Source of the DNA: Linyphia triangularis
Lineage: Eukaryota; Arthropoda; Arachnida; Araneae; Linyphiidae
Reading direction: 5' to 3'
DNA length: 64,000 nucleotides
NCBI GenBank assembly: GCA_963978545.1
Contig: OZ021721.1
Span: 114,031,280 to 114,095,279 of the forward strand
Shown: piece by piece, positions 1 through 13,621 of the stretch
How the letters are laid out: each line of letters opens with the position of its first letter
How positions within the stretch are numbered: position 1 is the stretch's first letter
The notes under the pieces: model-generated
The model's database searches: none
The model's input: only the letters and a program-made list of their open reading frames with translations
What the model was told of the DNA's origin: nothing
Program-made: the position numbers and the translations under genes

Positions 1-235
1 TGGTAAAATGCAATAGAAATATTTTTCAACAGAATTGTACTCTACTTCCAAACCTTCACTTCACACAATTTCACTTTCGTAATAAAGAAAAATAATTCTC
101 GTTGAATAACATTAGAAAATGTATTTTTTATTTTTATCTTTACCAAAAAAAAATTTAAAAAAATGAGCATTCGAAATTAAAATTTCTCCCCAAAGCAGTG
201 GTGTAAGCAAGGTATACGTATTTGATAAGAGAGGG

Positions 236-1215
236 CTCATTTTTTGTATGTTAAAATTTAGTCATTTTGAAATTTTGCATAAGACCTTCAATTCATATGA
301 TGCACAATACATACTTTATGTAAATGACTTTTAATGTGTATATCATGGTTTTTAAGACGTTACTTGATGTACTACAAACATGTCACCTACTGTAATAATA
401 CATCAAAATTATCCAATAATTGGAAGAATAAGTAAATATTGTCAGTTCCTTCCTGAGAATATTGTACGTACTTATCAAGTGACTAATTTTGAAAATTTAT
501 GACAGTCTATTTGACAATTTATATAATTAACATATACTAATTTGAAATCGAAGGAAAATTACTCATTCTATAGAAATATCTACATAATTGATACCCACAC
601 GGGTATGGAAGATATTCTTGCATTTAATTTAATTTAGAAGCTGTTATTAAGATATCAATAATTATTTAAATGTTCCTGCCCAAAAAGAATATACTACTCC
701 AGATTCAAAATTGCCGATCGTCAACTAAAGGTGCATTGTGATCAGGAATTTTTAATACAATTAATGATTTTAATTATTTTTCTATTCAAAATGTTTTGAA
801 ACATTTATCACTAGGAATTTTAAGAAAAAAAATTAAATTTTGGTAATTTGCCAACTGTAGTTTTTCTTCTAAAAACTTTGACAGAGTGAGATATTGAAGA
901 TATCCTACACAGATATCTTAATTATCTCACCCAGTCCAAGCCAAACACAAATTATGTAACTATATGGTTATTTGTGACCGCAGTCCGTCAATGTACCTGG
1001 GGAAAAAAGACATTGACACTCTTACTGTAGACTTCTAGAGTAAAAATGCTGATTCATCAAATTCGGATAACGCTGTATTCCAGTATTTTTGTTCAAAATT
1101 TTTTTTTATTCAATTTTATTGTGAATCGACTTTTATTTGAAAGGACTCCATAAAATTTCGAAAATGTGCAGACTGTTCAACTTTCTAAAACTTCAGGGGG
1201 GAGGGGGCGAGTCTA
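236..1215. repeat. Dispersed repeat related to the hAT element at 6.2-11.0 kb
   Basis: This stretch matches 10190-10960 over most of its length, including the shared start (GAAATTTTGCATAAGACC-like), a middle with AATTGCCGATCGTCAACT and a G-rich end followed by GGGCGAG. It is a diverged partial copy of the same element. The flanks (1-235 and 1216-2166) show nothing else. Confidence 0.65.
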
Positions 1216-2174
1216 TAGCTCTTGTAGTTTGAACTGAGAATGTTAACTTCAAACAGGCAGAAGGATCCTTTATTGCTATATTTGTATAGTATAGAAGCTA
1301 GAATTAAAGCCAATAACAGGCTCAATGCCCCTCTAGGTTGATCCAGTTTAACTCCTCTTTACAGTCTAGCTATCAAATAAAACTAAAAGACAGTTTTCTG
1401 TCGCTCAACTCGGAAGTGACAGCTCAAAATCTTCATTTTTAATTATGTGGTTAAAATAAGTTTCATAACGTTTAAGTTCTCACTGTTTGAAAAATGGGGA
1501 GACACAAGATGGTAGGAAATAGGTTTGGTTTTTTGAAAATATTGTTTAACAACAAAGCTAAAAATACAAATTTGATAGGATAACCTAGTTTTTGGATAGT
1601 GTCTTTTTGAATTTTAAGAAAAAATAGGAAATTAAATTATGGGGTTCTTTAAACTGTCCTAATGATAAACACGGCCTTGCTTAATTGTTAAATAACTGCT
1701 GTCGCTTTTTTTCTTGCCTTCTCACTTGAATAAAGAATTTAAATGTAACCCTTAGGAGACTTAATTTTAGAAAACAATTTTATTTTGAGATTGTACGTAC
1801 CTCCAAAGCAGTGTAGAAAGGATTGTTTTCCAATTCGTCAAATGTAAGCGCCATTACCTTTTGAATATCAATATTCTAGATCAAGTTCCATTCAAATGAT
1901 TTCTTGGAAACCTATTAATAAACATGATTGGTAAATTTCCTAGGAGGAAATAGCACATGAATCAACACTACATTTGACGTAACGAATGGATTTCTCCCTA
2001 AAAGTGAAGTCAAACAGAAATGAAAACATGCTACAATTCGAGTGCTGCCATCAGAATATCAATTAATAAATAATAAGTTATTTGATGGACTTCATGTCTG
2101 TATAGACCTTATACATAGTGACGTTATGGACTACAGCTCTCAAAACTGTTCTCGAAAATGATTTTACAAATAGC

Positions 2175-4010
2175 CAGGGGTGTAATGGAGCGGGAACGCG
2201 TGGGAACGGCGATCCTTTACATTTTTAGAAGGCGGAACGGCGTTCCCTCATCTAATTTTTTTTTTAAAATTTGTATATATTTTTTTTTATGTGATACTAA
2301 ACGCAAAGCCAAGTAAGTAAACAAAAAAGTTATTTCGTGAGAACTTTGATTTCGGCTGCGATTCACAACTTCAGAGCTCATCAGGCAAGTTCTAGTTTTT
2401 GTAAAACACTTGAAAGAGGCGCAGCAACCCACACAAGGCCATTTCTCCTTCATTAGAAATTAACTAACATATGTTTACATCTAGCTGAGATTCATTCAAT
2501 GGCAATTATCCTCTTCAACGAATGATCTGTAATTGTGGATGAATTCCAGAAATCAAATTTGTATGGTTCGTCATATGGACTAAAACTTTCGTACACAAAT
2601 TCACGCTATCTACACTTTTAAAGAGCAAAACTGTGGCCTAGCACATACAGATCATTGCGCCCTTTCCTTGAGGAATGTATCTCCTCCTCTAATTTTAACG
2701 GAAACTCGAACCGATTTATCAACAAAAGTTATATAAAGTTTTTTTTTTTAAATTTTTATATCACCGATTTAATAAATTATTTGTAAAGCTCTCAGAAATA
2801 TTCCTGCTCCTAAGAAAGGAATTCGTTCCAGAGGAAGAAACAAATGGCAATACGATTTTTTTTTTTTTTGACAATCCTAAAAAGTTAAGCAAACCTGTGA
2901 TTCTAACGGAATAAAGTGGTTGGTTTTAAAAATCCAGATAGTTAAGAGCATGTTGATATTTTGTATTAGCTTTTAAGGTGTTTTGAGAATGCGGAATTAA
3001 GCATTTTTATATTTTGTCAGATATTGGGAAATATTTATTTTATTGCCAGATATATTGGGAAATATTTATTTTATTGCCAGATATTGGGAGATATTTATTT
3101 TATTGCCAGACATTGGGAAATATTTATTTTATTGCCAGATATTGGGAAAATCAAACTGATAACTTGTTTGAACACGAAAAATGTTAAAAACAGTATTGAT
3201 TTTTAAATCCATTATATTAGCTTCGCTTTTGTATGTTTGTTTGTGAATTTGAATATGTTTATTAGCTCAACAGATAAAATGTTGCTTGAAAGTACAGTAA
3301 AGAGACTGGCTTCAAGCGCTCCGCTACCGTTGTTTTGACAGAATTGAACAGTTGTTAACTTTGTTTCACTTTAACTTGGCAGTACTGATAATGCTATATT
3401 AGCCGAATTGCAGCACTTCATTACTCAGGATTGCGAAAGGGAACCAAGGCTTGCGCTAAAAGCAGAGGACTACTATAAAAAAGTAATGCGTAGCAAAAAT
3501 CAGTAATTTTAATAATATGTATTTTATTAAATTCTTATGAAATTAATTTTATACAATTTATATATTTTATAAAAAAAAATAGTATCCTGAGGGTTCCTTA
3601 ATAAAACCTGACTTAAAGTAATGTTATTTAGTGCAGAAAACCCTACGATTTTAATAATTTGCACACATACCATATAAAGCATCTATACCATTTTTGAAGG
3701 GTTTTCTAGACCCATTTTTATTCTAAGGGGAGCCAAAACTCATTCTTGCACACATATCATTTTACTCTTAGGCCGGTCCTGTATATTTGATTTCCCTTAA
3801 TATAAAACTGCTAATGGTTTTGTAAATGAGTATAATACATCGAAATTGGGCTGTGAAGAAGTAGGAAAGTAATTCAGATGTACTTCAAAATGCAAAATTA
3901 AATTGCTTTTTGGTTTGAGAATGGGAAAGCTTATATATACATTTACCGTTATTTTAGAGTTTAGTCCAAAAATGTAGCAGCAGTTCTTAAAAAAAAATCT
4001 TTTCCCCAGA

Positions 4011-4044
<34 letters not shown>

Positions 4045-4218
4045 ACACTAAATACAGTGGCAGCGATAAGGGGAGGAAGTTTCCCCCGATCCTTTTTAAA
4101 ATCTAGTGATTTTGATGGCAATATCATGTATATTTTGCAGTTTGCTTTCTCCTCCGATTCATACCCACTTTTGAATTTTATTGTCACCACTGTCGAAATG
4201 ACAAAATCGAACTGGATA

Positions 4219-4250
<32 letters not shown>

Positions 4251-4999
4251 CAGTAATGTCCCAAGCAAATCTATACGTTTGGCAAGTAATGAGTCTACAT
4301 TGAAATATCCCGCTTAAAATTAGAGTTGATTGAGATGGTACACAAATTAATATTTTATCAAGAAATTTTGAATCGACTGATGGAATTTAATTTTCCAATT
4401 ATTTTATTAATGGAGCAAATTTGGAGAAGGAAAGGAAGGGTCCATCACAAGCAAGAGGGACTTCTCTACATTTTCTTTTTGAGAAGGAGAAAAGCCATAA
4501 AACTCTCAATCGGCATCTCCAACAATCGTAATCTTTTTAATTCATTTTGTAAACAGATTTCGAGGATCTACAGAATCTTGGAATTTATCCGAACCCATTG
4601 CATATAAGGCATCTCTGACATTTTGGAAAATTGTTTTAAAAAATCTGTTTAGAAATTTGCGTCAATAATATGTTTGAAAATGTCTTATAATCCATTTATA
4701 AAGTGTTAAACAATCTTTTAAATTGGGTTGTGCAAAGCAAATTGTTTAAAAATCCATATAACTTAATAGTTTAAAAAATTTATTTGAATAAAAGAATAAG
4801 TCGAAACGCACAATATATATATATTTTTTTTTTAAATTTTTGAGGTGCTCGGTAGCTGTTTTGAGATTATTAAAGTAATATTAATAAAACTATTTTAAGT
4901 TTCACTCTTCCCCCCCCCCCCACCCACAGAAAAAAAAAATACGTTTGTAACGACGCGACATAGCGTTCCCACACCTTTTTATTTTACACTACACCACTG
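2175..4999. mobile_element. hAT-type DNA transposon, non-autonomous, exact 8-bp target duplication
   Basis: The ends are CAGGGGTGTAATG on the left and, reversed, CAGTGGTGTAGTG on the right, followed on each side by related GTGGGAACG motifs. Identical 8-bp duplications CAAATAGC flank it (2167-2174 and 5000-5007). These are hAT hallmarks. No convincing transposase frame is left; open frames inside are short and fall partly in poly-A and repeat tracts. Confidence 0.85.
3018..3146. repeat. Minisatellite of about 29-33 bp, four copies
   Basis: Unit GATATTGGGAAATATTTATT plus TTATTGCCA repeats four times inside the hAT element. The open frame across it is a by-product of the repeat. Confidence 0.85.
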
Positions 5000-5144
5000 C
5001 AAATAGCTAAAAAAATAACTTGCAATAGAGTTAAGTAGCTGAGTGTAGTAACCGATAATCTGTTCTTCTGATGTTATATTCATTTGGTTTCCACTATTGT
5101 ATAGGTGGACCATTAATTTTAACAACAAACATAAGGTTTTCCAT

Positions 5145-5330
5145 ATGTTGCATAATCGATAAAGATAAACAACTAGATATACTGCTCCGAAGGCAACGCA
5201 AGGCGAAAAACGCATCGGTTGAAACTTTTGCTTTCCTGCCGATGCTGAAAAGAGATTTAAGGTTGCTGTTAATAAAGGTCAACTATTGACAATTCTGCCA
5301 TGTACAACCTAGGAATTTTTTGCCATTTTA
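5145..5330. repeat. Dispersed repeat shared with 36.2 kb
   Basis: ATCGATAAAGATAAACAACT followed by a variant of GGATAGACTGCTCC matches 36191 onward. Both copies are followed by a GTACAACC-containing segment. The remaining bases between 5008 and 5490 show nothing. Confidence 0.5.
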
Positions 5331-5489
5331 TTTTAATTACATTTAAATATGTATGCCCTCTCTAAAGTATTCATACTAAATAGGACGATTTTGAAGCTTC
5401 TCATCCACAAACTACTACCTCTACGCGAAACATAAATATTTGTATCAATTTATTTATGCACTTTTAGACGCTAGCATTTTTTTTTCTAA

Positions 5490-6166
5490 ACCCAACAGTA
5501 CAGTTTCACAATGGGATCTAAGACTTCATCTCGATATCGTACAGCCATCACAGAATCTCGTATGAAGATATCCAGGTCGATGCGATATCCCAATGAAATA
5601 TCTGCCTAGACCATGATGCCTCCACCGCGGAATGCGCGATGTTCGGTGATATGTTCGGGAGCCAATTGCATGTGCCTTATTGTTCTCTCCAGACCCTTAC
5701 ACGCTTATCATTGTGTCGTAGGGAAAATCTGGACTCATCTGTGAACATAACGTTGCTCCAATCAGATACAGTTTAATTCACATGATGGCGGTATCACTTT
5801 AATCGCGCCCCTTTGGATTGGACAGATAAGGAAACACAAACTCGTGGTACCCGGGCATACAGACCATTCCACGTGTAGCCTTCGACGAACAGTTAGTGGC
5901 AGATATCGTCTTACTAATGGTCGCTGCAACAATAGATGTCACACTTGTGGAGGGCGGCGATCTTCGATTCCGCTTGGCTACAACATCAACATTATCGATC
6001 TTCCGCGGAGGGTCGTAACTCTTGGACGTCTTCGGATAACTGTTTGGCTGGTTTGGAATTGTTTTTATAATCGTGAAATGACGGAATGATGAAGGCCGAA
6101 GAAAAGAGCAACATCTGTGATAGACAGCCTTCTATAACGCTCAAAATCTTCCATTCGTCTTCTGGA
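5490..6166 (-). pseudogene. Tc1-type transposase pseudogene
   Basis: Minus-strand conceptual reading, with frameshifts and stops, gives SRRRMEDFERYRRLSITDVA (helix-turn-helix side) near 6166-6080, WSNVMFTDESRFSLRHNDKR near 5760, and EVLDPIVKLY near 5500. These match the DNA-binding N-terminus, the DE-containing catalytic block and the region before the last catalytic residue of Tc1/mariner transposases. It is interrupted at 6166 by a hAT element; the initiator ATG lies on the far side at 10977-10975. Confidence 0.85.
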
Positions 6167-8151
6167 CAGGGCCGTCGCTAAGAATTTTGGTTGGGGGGGC
6201 GTAGACATCGTTTTGCCGACTGAAATCAAAGCATGTCCGGTGTAAATGTAGAAAATATAAATTAAGGTGTTAATAAATTGTTAACTAATTTTTATTAATG
6301 TAAAATTAACGTATAAATAGTTTTTAATTAATATATAAATAATTAATACATAATTAATTATTAATTAATGTAAAACTAATTGTTAATGCATTTTTTTTAT
6401 TTAATTGTTAATTATTTTATTTAAAGCGCAATTATTTTTAATTACTTTTAAATTACCGTCTAAGCAATTTTTAATATTTTATGGCATTTTATTAATACGT
6501 AATTAATGTCAAATTTCAAGTAAATTCCCATCACATTATAGTTAAAATTCCTTCAAATTCATTTAATTTTTATTTCTTTTTAGTAAATTACCTCTTCCTC
6601 TCCGAACAAAGGAGATTATTTTTGGAAGCGCTTTTATTTGGGGCCAGGGTGTGGGGAGACATATACTTTGTAGATGGATAGAATTTCCTCCTACAATCTT
6701 AAACCAAATCAGTAACCTGAGTAGTACAAGTGCTTCTTTCGATACAACTTTTTTTTTAAATTTTCAAATTTCGAAAAAATTAATTAAACGCGTAAAAGTG
6801 CTTGGAAATAGCACTTTAACACGAAATTAAATTGATGAAAATTATTGATCAAATAGGTGACTTTTTTATAAAGATTGTATATATAAAAAAAAAATCTGGA
6901 ATTTTTTTTTTATTTTTTTTAATTTTTTTTTTTTAATTCTGGCGTACTATTGCTATTACAGAAAATTCCCTACGCGAAGCACTGCAATTTTTATAATCGA
7001 TACAATGTCAGGGACATAAGAAATATTCACTTGCACTCCCACCTCTCTGGCTTTCAAAAAATAAAGTAACATGGGGAAAAGATTCCAATTTACAAGAAAA
7101 ATATATATATATATATATATTAATTTATCAATTTGAACAGAGCATTAATGCACAATTATTAACTAACATCCAATTAGAAAATCCAATTCCCATCTTCGAA
7201 AAATCAAGGATTGAACAAAAACTTTTGTCGCCTTACACCTCCCGGTTTTGTTAATTGCTTAATTTTTAAGTACTTTTTAACACATTTTCCTATCTAAAAA
7301 AAGAACAATTTTTGATTTTTCTTGAAAAGTGTATTAATAGTAAAACTTAATTTTTTTGTAATAATTCAATCCAGGAACTTACTTCTTAAAAATAGTTACT
7401 TTGAGTATATATTTTTATCAAAATTGCTGGATTTAATTTCATGATTTTTGTGTGGTTTTTCACTGATGTGGTATGGTTTTTCAGCAATAATTTCTGTAAA
7501 TATTACTCGTTTTTTGAACAATAATCATTTGTTCAAGAAGGAAAGTGTACTTGAAAATGCTAGTTTTTTTTCCTAAGCTGAGTTAAAAATGAAATGGATT
7601 ACTTGAGCATTAAACCAAACTATAATATTTATATGCAAAAAGGTAATTTATTCGCAACTAATTGAACTTCGAATTTAGTGACAAAATATTCAGATCTATA
7701 AATAAGCATGTCATAATTTTTAGCACAACAATCCAAACTATATAAGGAATAGTACCAGTAGGGGTTTTGGGGGAAAATGGGGGGGGGGGGGGAGAGAGGT
7801 ATTCAAATCTACAGTGTTATTCCGATCTTGAGGAAGAACAAGTTGCACATTTGATCTTCAAAGCAAGAGAAACTTCACTATCAATATGAAATTTCCAAAA
7901 ACTCACCCCCATATCCCTTACCCACATGTAATGGTTATGATCCTAACTTGAGATTTATTGATCCAATTTGAAATATTTTTAAATGTATTTAGACTAAAAA
8001 ATCTTAGTTTATCTCAAAGACAACTTTTCCCAATGTTTAGAGTATAAAGTGGTGAAATCCAAGATAGGTTGGTTGTTTTTCAGATTTATTAAGCGCAATG
8101 GCAACACAAAGGCCAAACTGCGCCAGAAATCGAGGATAGGAGTGAAAGTAT

Positions 8152-9133
8152 TGTTGCGTTGTACGGGTTCGAAAGATTTGACGCCAAGGCAGATCAAAAC
8201 TTGCAGAAATTTATTCCAAAATAACTCTTCACAGTTCTCTTACAGCTCCAGAACTTCTCGTTCTAGTAGACACAATACAGCTCTCTTCACCTCAATAGAG
8301 CACAAAACAGCAGTTAAAAACTTGACAACAACTACTAAATCACTGCAAAAGACAATGCAATACAGTTCGCTCAGTATCTCCAGTCGACTAATTCAGTGAC
8401 TCAAAATCCACGAATTACTCAAGTCAGGAATACAGCTCTCACAATGAACGTTGAGAGACAACTAACTTCAGTCAACTATCGGACTCAGCTAACAACTAGC
8501 TCCGTGACTCAAAATCAGTCAACTAACTCAAGTCAGGAATACAGCTCTCACAATGAACGTTGAGAGACAACTCACTCAGTGATTCAAAATCAACTAACTC
8601 ACTACAGTCGACTCACCAGTCAACTAATTCAGTCACTCAAAATCCGGACTCAGCTAACAACTAGCTCCGTGACTCAAAATCAGTCAATAACTACTAACTA
8701 ACTCTACTCACGGCCGTCCTTATATAGGAGAGGTGAACTTTCCTGAATATTCCATAGATAGACATTTGGAGAACTTTCCAGAATGTAGTTGAAAAGTCCT
8801 ATATACATGTACAAGGGATTCATGTACCCATACATGTACCAAAAATGTCGCCAAATGGTCGCCAAGTTTGGCGACCAAAATTAGTCGCCAAAACCATCGC
8901 CAACTTGTCTCTATCTCGCCAATTTGGCGAGATTCCCATTACCATAATGTTAAATGCCCTGCCCCTTGAAACTCGCTTCCCAGAGTTACCTCTGTAAAAC
9001 CCGTTATCAAGCGATGGGAGGCTCATTGCTGGGAAACAAACCATTGCATTGTCTTATGCGAAATGTACAGAAATTTATCTATTTACAAAATTAACACTAC
9101 GAAATATTTACAAATATACAAATATTCGTAACA
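8152..9133 (-). mobile_element. Solo LTR of a Gypsy-like retrotransposon
   Basis: The 982-bp unit is bounded by TGTTACG and CGCAACA ends (minus orientation) and by 4-bp duplications GTAT at 8148-8151 and 9134-9137. On the minus strand it has a TATATAAGG box (8726-8718) and an AATAAA signal (8215-8210), in the order expected for U3-R-U5. No internal retroelement genes remain beside it, so it is a solo LTR. Open frames inside are not genes. Confidence 0.75.
8380..8700. repeat. Tandem repeats within the LTR R/U5 region
   Basis: The phrase AGTGACTCAAAATC, with CAGGAATACAGCTCTCACAA and GAACGTTGAGAGACAACT, recurs in two to five imperfect copies. Confidence 0.7.
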
Positions 9134-9332
9134 GTATACTCACAATTTGCAATAGACCGAACCTGGTTGTTCCGGACAATGTCGGGCCACAGCTATTTGA
9201 GCACGTTTACACATTAAGAATTTTAGATAGTATTATAATAAACCTTTCAGTACTTTTCCAAAGATTATTTTGTTGGAATAAATACGATATTGCATTCCAG
9301 TTTACATGGGAATGCATTTTCAATATATGAAG

Positions 9333-10120
9333 TACAAGGTGGTCATAAAGAAGCCTTGCCGATATATGGGCCTCTAGCTTCCGTTCCTTTCAACAGATTG
9401 AGATGAGATTTCAGGTATAGTTATTCAGAAGTATGAGCTCGAGATTCTGTGAATTTCAACAAATGGCGCTCACGCGGTTTTGTTTATGGTTACAAACACT
9501 AGAAATTTTCAAATGACAACACCTACTTTTTCTTGTCGCAAAATGCTCAGTACCTGAGAAAACCCTAAAGAGTGTTGGAACGGTACGTGTATCACAAAAA
9601 AAAACACGGACGCATTATGCACGCACAGAAAAAAGGCTGTGCGAATGGCCAATTAAAACGCGATCGAGGCGTACGATGGAAATTTGCATTTGACAGAAGC
9701 CAAAGTTCACATGAGTGCCATCACAGGTAATTTAATCGGTTTTCTAAGCTGAATATTTGGCGAGCGGCCTACATTGCTCCGATCGTGTTTTTGCTGGCCG
9801 TTCGCAGATTTGCTTTTTTGTGAGTTCATAACGCGTCCGTTTTTTTGTGATACATGTGCCGTTCCAATGCTCTTCAGGGTTTTCGCATGCGATTATAATT
9901 TTTCGATACGAAAAAGTGGGGATTGCCATTCGTAACTATAACCGGCGTAATCGTGAGTGCTATTTTTCTGAAATTCACAGAATTCCGACCTTATACCTCT
10001 GAATAACTGAAATCCAGAAACTGATTGACTGAATATACCTGAAATCTCATCTCCATCTGTTGAACGAGACTGCCGCTAGAAGTCCATATATCTGCAAAGT
10101 TTCTTTATGACCATCCTGTA
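9333..10120. mobile_element. Foldback element of about 790 bp
   Basis: Ends TACAAGGTGGTCATAAAGAA and (reversed) TACAGGATGGTCATAAAGAA are inverted. The arms continue to pair inward for several hundred bases, including the TGTATCACAAAAAAA segments at about 9590 and 9850. TA dinucleotides at the ends suggest Tc1/mariner-type mobilisation. Confidence 0.65.
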
Positions 10121-10971
10121 TATAACATTATTTATGGAGAATGGAGTTCTGCTTGACATTAATTGCAATAACTTGCATAATGCGGGTCAATTTTCGTATA
10201 CAAATTTATTTATTTTTTTGAAATTTTGAATAAAACCTTTAACTCATATGACGTACATTACACACTTTATGTAATTGAAGTTTAATGGGTATGTCATGTT
10301 TTTTGAGGCGTTATCTGACGTACCACAAATACAAGTATATCATCTACTGTAACACATCAAAGTTATCTAATGTCAGTGAAAATATCAGTGGTGATTAGAT
10401 TATTTTAATGTTCCTGTCAAAAAGGATATACTTACTCCAATTCAAAATTGCCGACCGTCAACTTAGGCTGCATTGTGATCACAATTTTGTAATACTAATG
10501 ATGATTTTAATTATTTGTGCTTTTTTCCATTCAATATGTTTTGAAACTCCCGTCAGTAGGGTTTTTAAAAGAAGGGATGAAATTTCAGAAATTTGCCGAC
10601 TATTAGCCTTTCTAAAAATTTTGACGGTGTGAGATAATGAAGATATTTATTTGATAATATTTGCGTTCGCAGTCCATCATTGTAGGCGGCAAAAAAGACA
10701 CCGGCTCCCCTATAATAGACATCTAGTGTAAAAATGCCGATTCCTCACACTCGGGTCACTCTGCATTCCGATATTTTAATATTTTTTGCTCAATTTTTTT
10801 TTCTCCATTCAATTCGATTTTATTGTGGATCGACTTTAGAAGAAAAAAAAGGGAAAAAAGATTTCGCTAAAATTTCGAAAATTTGCCGACTGTCCAACTT
10901 TCTAAAACTTTGGGGGGGGGGGGGGCGAGTCGCCCCCTACGCCCCCCGTTCGCGTCGTCCCTGCTTCTGGA

Positions 10972-11518
10972 AGCCATAGAAGCACGTCTAGCTCGAAAAC
11001 AAATGGTACGAACGTTCTAAACACCTTTCATCAGTTCCGTTTTCACTTTTTTGCAACCCCTTCACAATGCCAGCTTCTTATACCATCAGTGCCTGTTTTT
11101 TGCATATTTCTCGAAACCGTAATTGACTTTTATATGTTACCCCACAGGCCCTGATCATCGCCTAGGCCTACAAGGCCCCAGGTACATCGGCTCGCCAGAG
11201 AGAGAATAAACATAATGATGGAGGGCATGCAGATCCGGTACGGTGCCAAGGCCGAGGCACTGTCATTTCTGGAAGGTAGCAATATGTAGTTAAGGAACCC
11301 TAAACATCGGAAAAGGATCTCCTCTATGCTCTAGGCTAACTGGGATGGGTTTTATGTTGTCCTTAAGAAGACGTAGTGGTAAGGATCCAATGAACACCTT
11401 CCTGTAAACCTAAAGTTGCACATTTAGGTTAGCCCCATATTATGGTAGTAATGATTAGATGGCATATCTTCTTTAGGTATTCACTGCTCGGGACGTGCAG
11501 TTTTTAAGAAGGGGGAAA
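10972..11518 (+). mobile_element. Tc1 element 5' part, then 3' end of an LTR retrotransposon interior
   Basis: The first part carries the Tc1 start codon side. From about 11150 the sequence is GC-richer and ends in a polypurine tract AAGAAGGGGGAAA (11506-11518) directly before an LTR-like TGTTACAC, with GGGACGTGCAG just before it, as in Gypsy-type elements. Confidence 0.5.
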
Positions 11519-11966
11519 TGTTACACAAATTTTCTGTATGGAATTGTAAATCAGTGAAATATTTTTGTAAAAGTTCTATTTTATTTTATTTTTAACAGTG
11601 ATAATACAGGTTAGAAAAAGGTGTCAACATCTAAATTAATCGGGAAATTTCGAGGCGTTTCCATCACGTGATGAGTTGACTAGATTTTTTGAGAAAGTTC
11701 CCACGTGTCCTACAAATACGATCACCACGTGAAATCGTAGATCAGTCGGATTCAGATATTTGCATCGAAAGGATCGGAGCTCTTGTTTACTTTCGTTGTG
11801 CCTGCATTATCACTGTATCCGAAGTTGAATGCATCTAAGTTTGTGTTGAAGCTGGATAGTGAGTTTACTGTTGTTTGGAGAAGTTTTATGAGTCTTCGAA
11901 AGAAGAATAAAGTAAAGTTTTAATTTTGTAAAAATTGCGTCATCATTAAAATGGTTATGAGCTGCA
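11519..11966 (+). mobile_element. 3' LTR of a retrotransposon
   Basis: It starts TGTTACACAAATTT right after the polypurine tract and has AATAAA at 11906-11911. It contains CACGTG motifs near 11670-11730. The 3' boundary near 11966 is uncertain, and the element's 5' LTR is not in view. Confidence 0.5.
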
Positions 11967-13621
11967 TCGCTCTAGTTATATAATAATAATAATAAAAAAA
12001 ATAATACTTAAAAAACTTTTAATAATAAAATAATTACAAACGTCGAAAAGCTATTTTATTCCAAATGTTAAAAAGATAAGTACTTTTTCACCTTCAGTTT
12101 TTCCCCCCAATAGGTTGGTGATAAGTCTTAAGATCAACGTTGAATTAGAAAAAAAAAATATTGTATTCGTCCACTTCTAACAGGAACGGAGGACAAATAA
12201 CCTTCTAAAAAATTGCACTCTTTTTAAAAACTAAGTTTCTACTGCAACATTACATTAACTTTTAGTAAGTCTTCCTAAAAACATCAATAATTAACCATTT
12301 TAATAATACACATCAAAACACATTCTACGAAAAAAATTGTTTATGATAGTGTTTTTATATTGCATTATATTCTTTGAAGTTGATTATTTCGACCAAAACA
12401 CATTCCTTATTGAAAGTATGAACTCGAGTAACATACAATCAAAAACAAATATAATTTAGTAACAGAATGACTTATCAACTGGAAGTTTACTAAGCATCGG
12501 TACTATTCCGTTAGCTAGGTACCAGATAAAAACAATTGCAGACCTACATATTTGCAGTAAAACAAGTTACAGACAAGCCCGTAGCCATGATTTTTTTTCA
12601 GGGGGTCGAATGGGGTTTTTTATGGTCTAAGATTTGATTTAATACATGTAACAAATTACACAAAAAAAAAAGGGGAAAAAAAGGGAAAAAAAGGGGGGGG
12701 GGGCTGTTTACTGCCATGGTTGCAGACTTAACTCGTCTAATTAGTAACCTTCAAATCATTTCTAATTCCTGTAACAAACCGTAAACATTTAGGCTTGGGA
12801 TACATTTACGCATCATTTAAATGTGTAAATATTTGGGCTTGGCGCCAACTGGTAAGTAGCTAAGCATATCTTTTGGGCCCGTTTGCTCACAAAAAATACA
12901 AGCAAAAAAGAGCAATAGTAACTAAAAACATAGCAAAATCATTTCGAACAAATTATGAATACAGCGACTTCATTTGTATTTACTAATAGAATTCTAGTTA
13001 TATTTGCAGCGTTGAACTAAATAGAATCACAGTCGCACAAGATATGTTAAAAATCCTCAACTAACAATCAATCCTCAATCAACTCATTTTTATCAATACT
13101 CTAATAAACACCTCAAATTTATACTAATGTTTCGAACTTGCTCATTTAAACCTTACATATTATAATAAATATAAACATGAAGTTTGTGATGTTTATTAAG
13201 AATCTGTTAGTTTACATTCTTAGCACTAGGCTTTGACACTGCCTAACCATGTCTAGAAATGAACATTAAATTGCAAACATTAGAATGTGATAATTGAAAT
13301 GTAAACAAAAGAGCATGATAAGTGAAACTTGACAAAAAATAATAACTTGTTTGTATTTTTTTAAACTTTATTAAATTAAAAATGGGCATTACATATTTTA
13401 TTTCGTCTATATTTCTGCCACATATACAATAAGAGCATTTTTCATTAGCTTTAGAATAGACTCACTTTCTATGTTCAAGAACACGAGATTTTTTTTACTA
13501 GAAAACACTAAATACGAATCAATTACTTACCGAAAAATTACTCAACTATTAGGTATATTTATTTTTATCTATATTCTGTTTCGAGCAAATAACATTACAA
13601 GTATATGATAACATGCAAGTA
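11967..13621. other. Gene-free AT-rich DNA
   Basis: There is an A/G homopolymer patch at 12659-12703 and no gene or clear element. Confidence 0.6.

Larger units (their letters stand above)
6167..10963. mobile_element. hAT-type element inserted in the Tc1 transposase, 8-bp target duplication
   Basis: Left end CAGGGCCGTCGC and right end (reversed) CAGGGACGACGC are flanked by identical CTTCTGGA at 6159-6166 and 10964-10971. Removing the element reconnects the Tc1 reading to its start codon. It holds later insertions: a solo LTR (8152-9133) and a foldback element (9333-10120). No transposase frame was recognised. AT-rich stretches (6240-8040) carry only poly-T and short TA runs. Confidence 0.85.

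Noticed and set aside
3797..4317. Several frames with Phe or Lys runs
   Set aside because: They read through poly-A/T tracts inside the hAT element.
8049..8399. 116-codon Ser/Thr-rich plus-strand frame
   Set aside because: It crosses the boundary of the solo LTR and reads its tandem repeats antisense.
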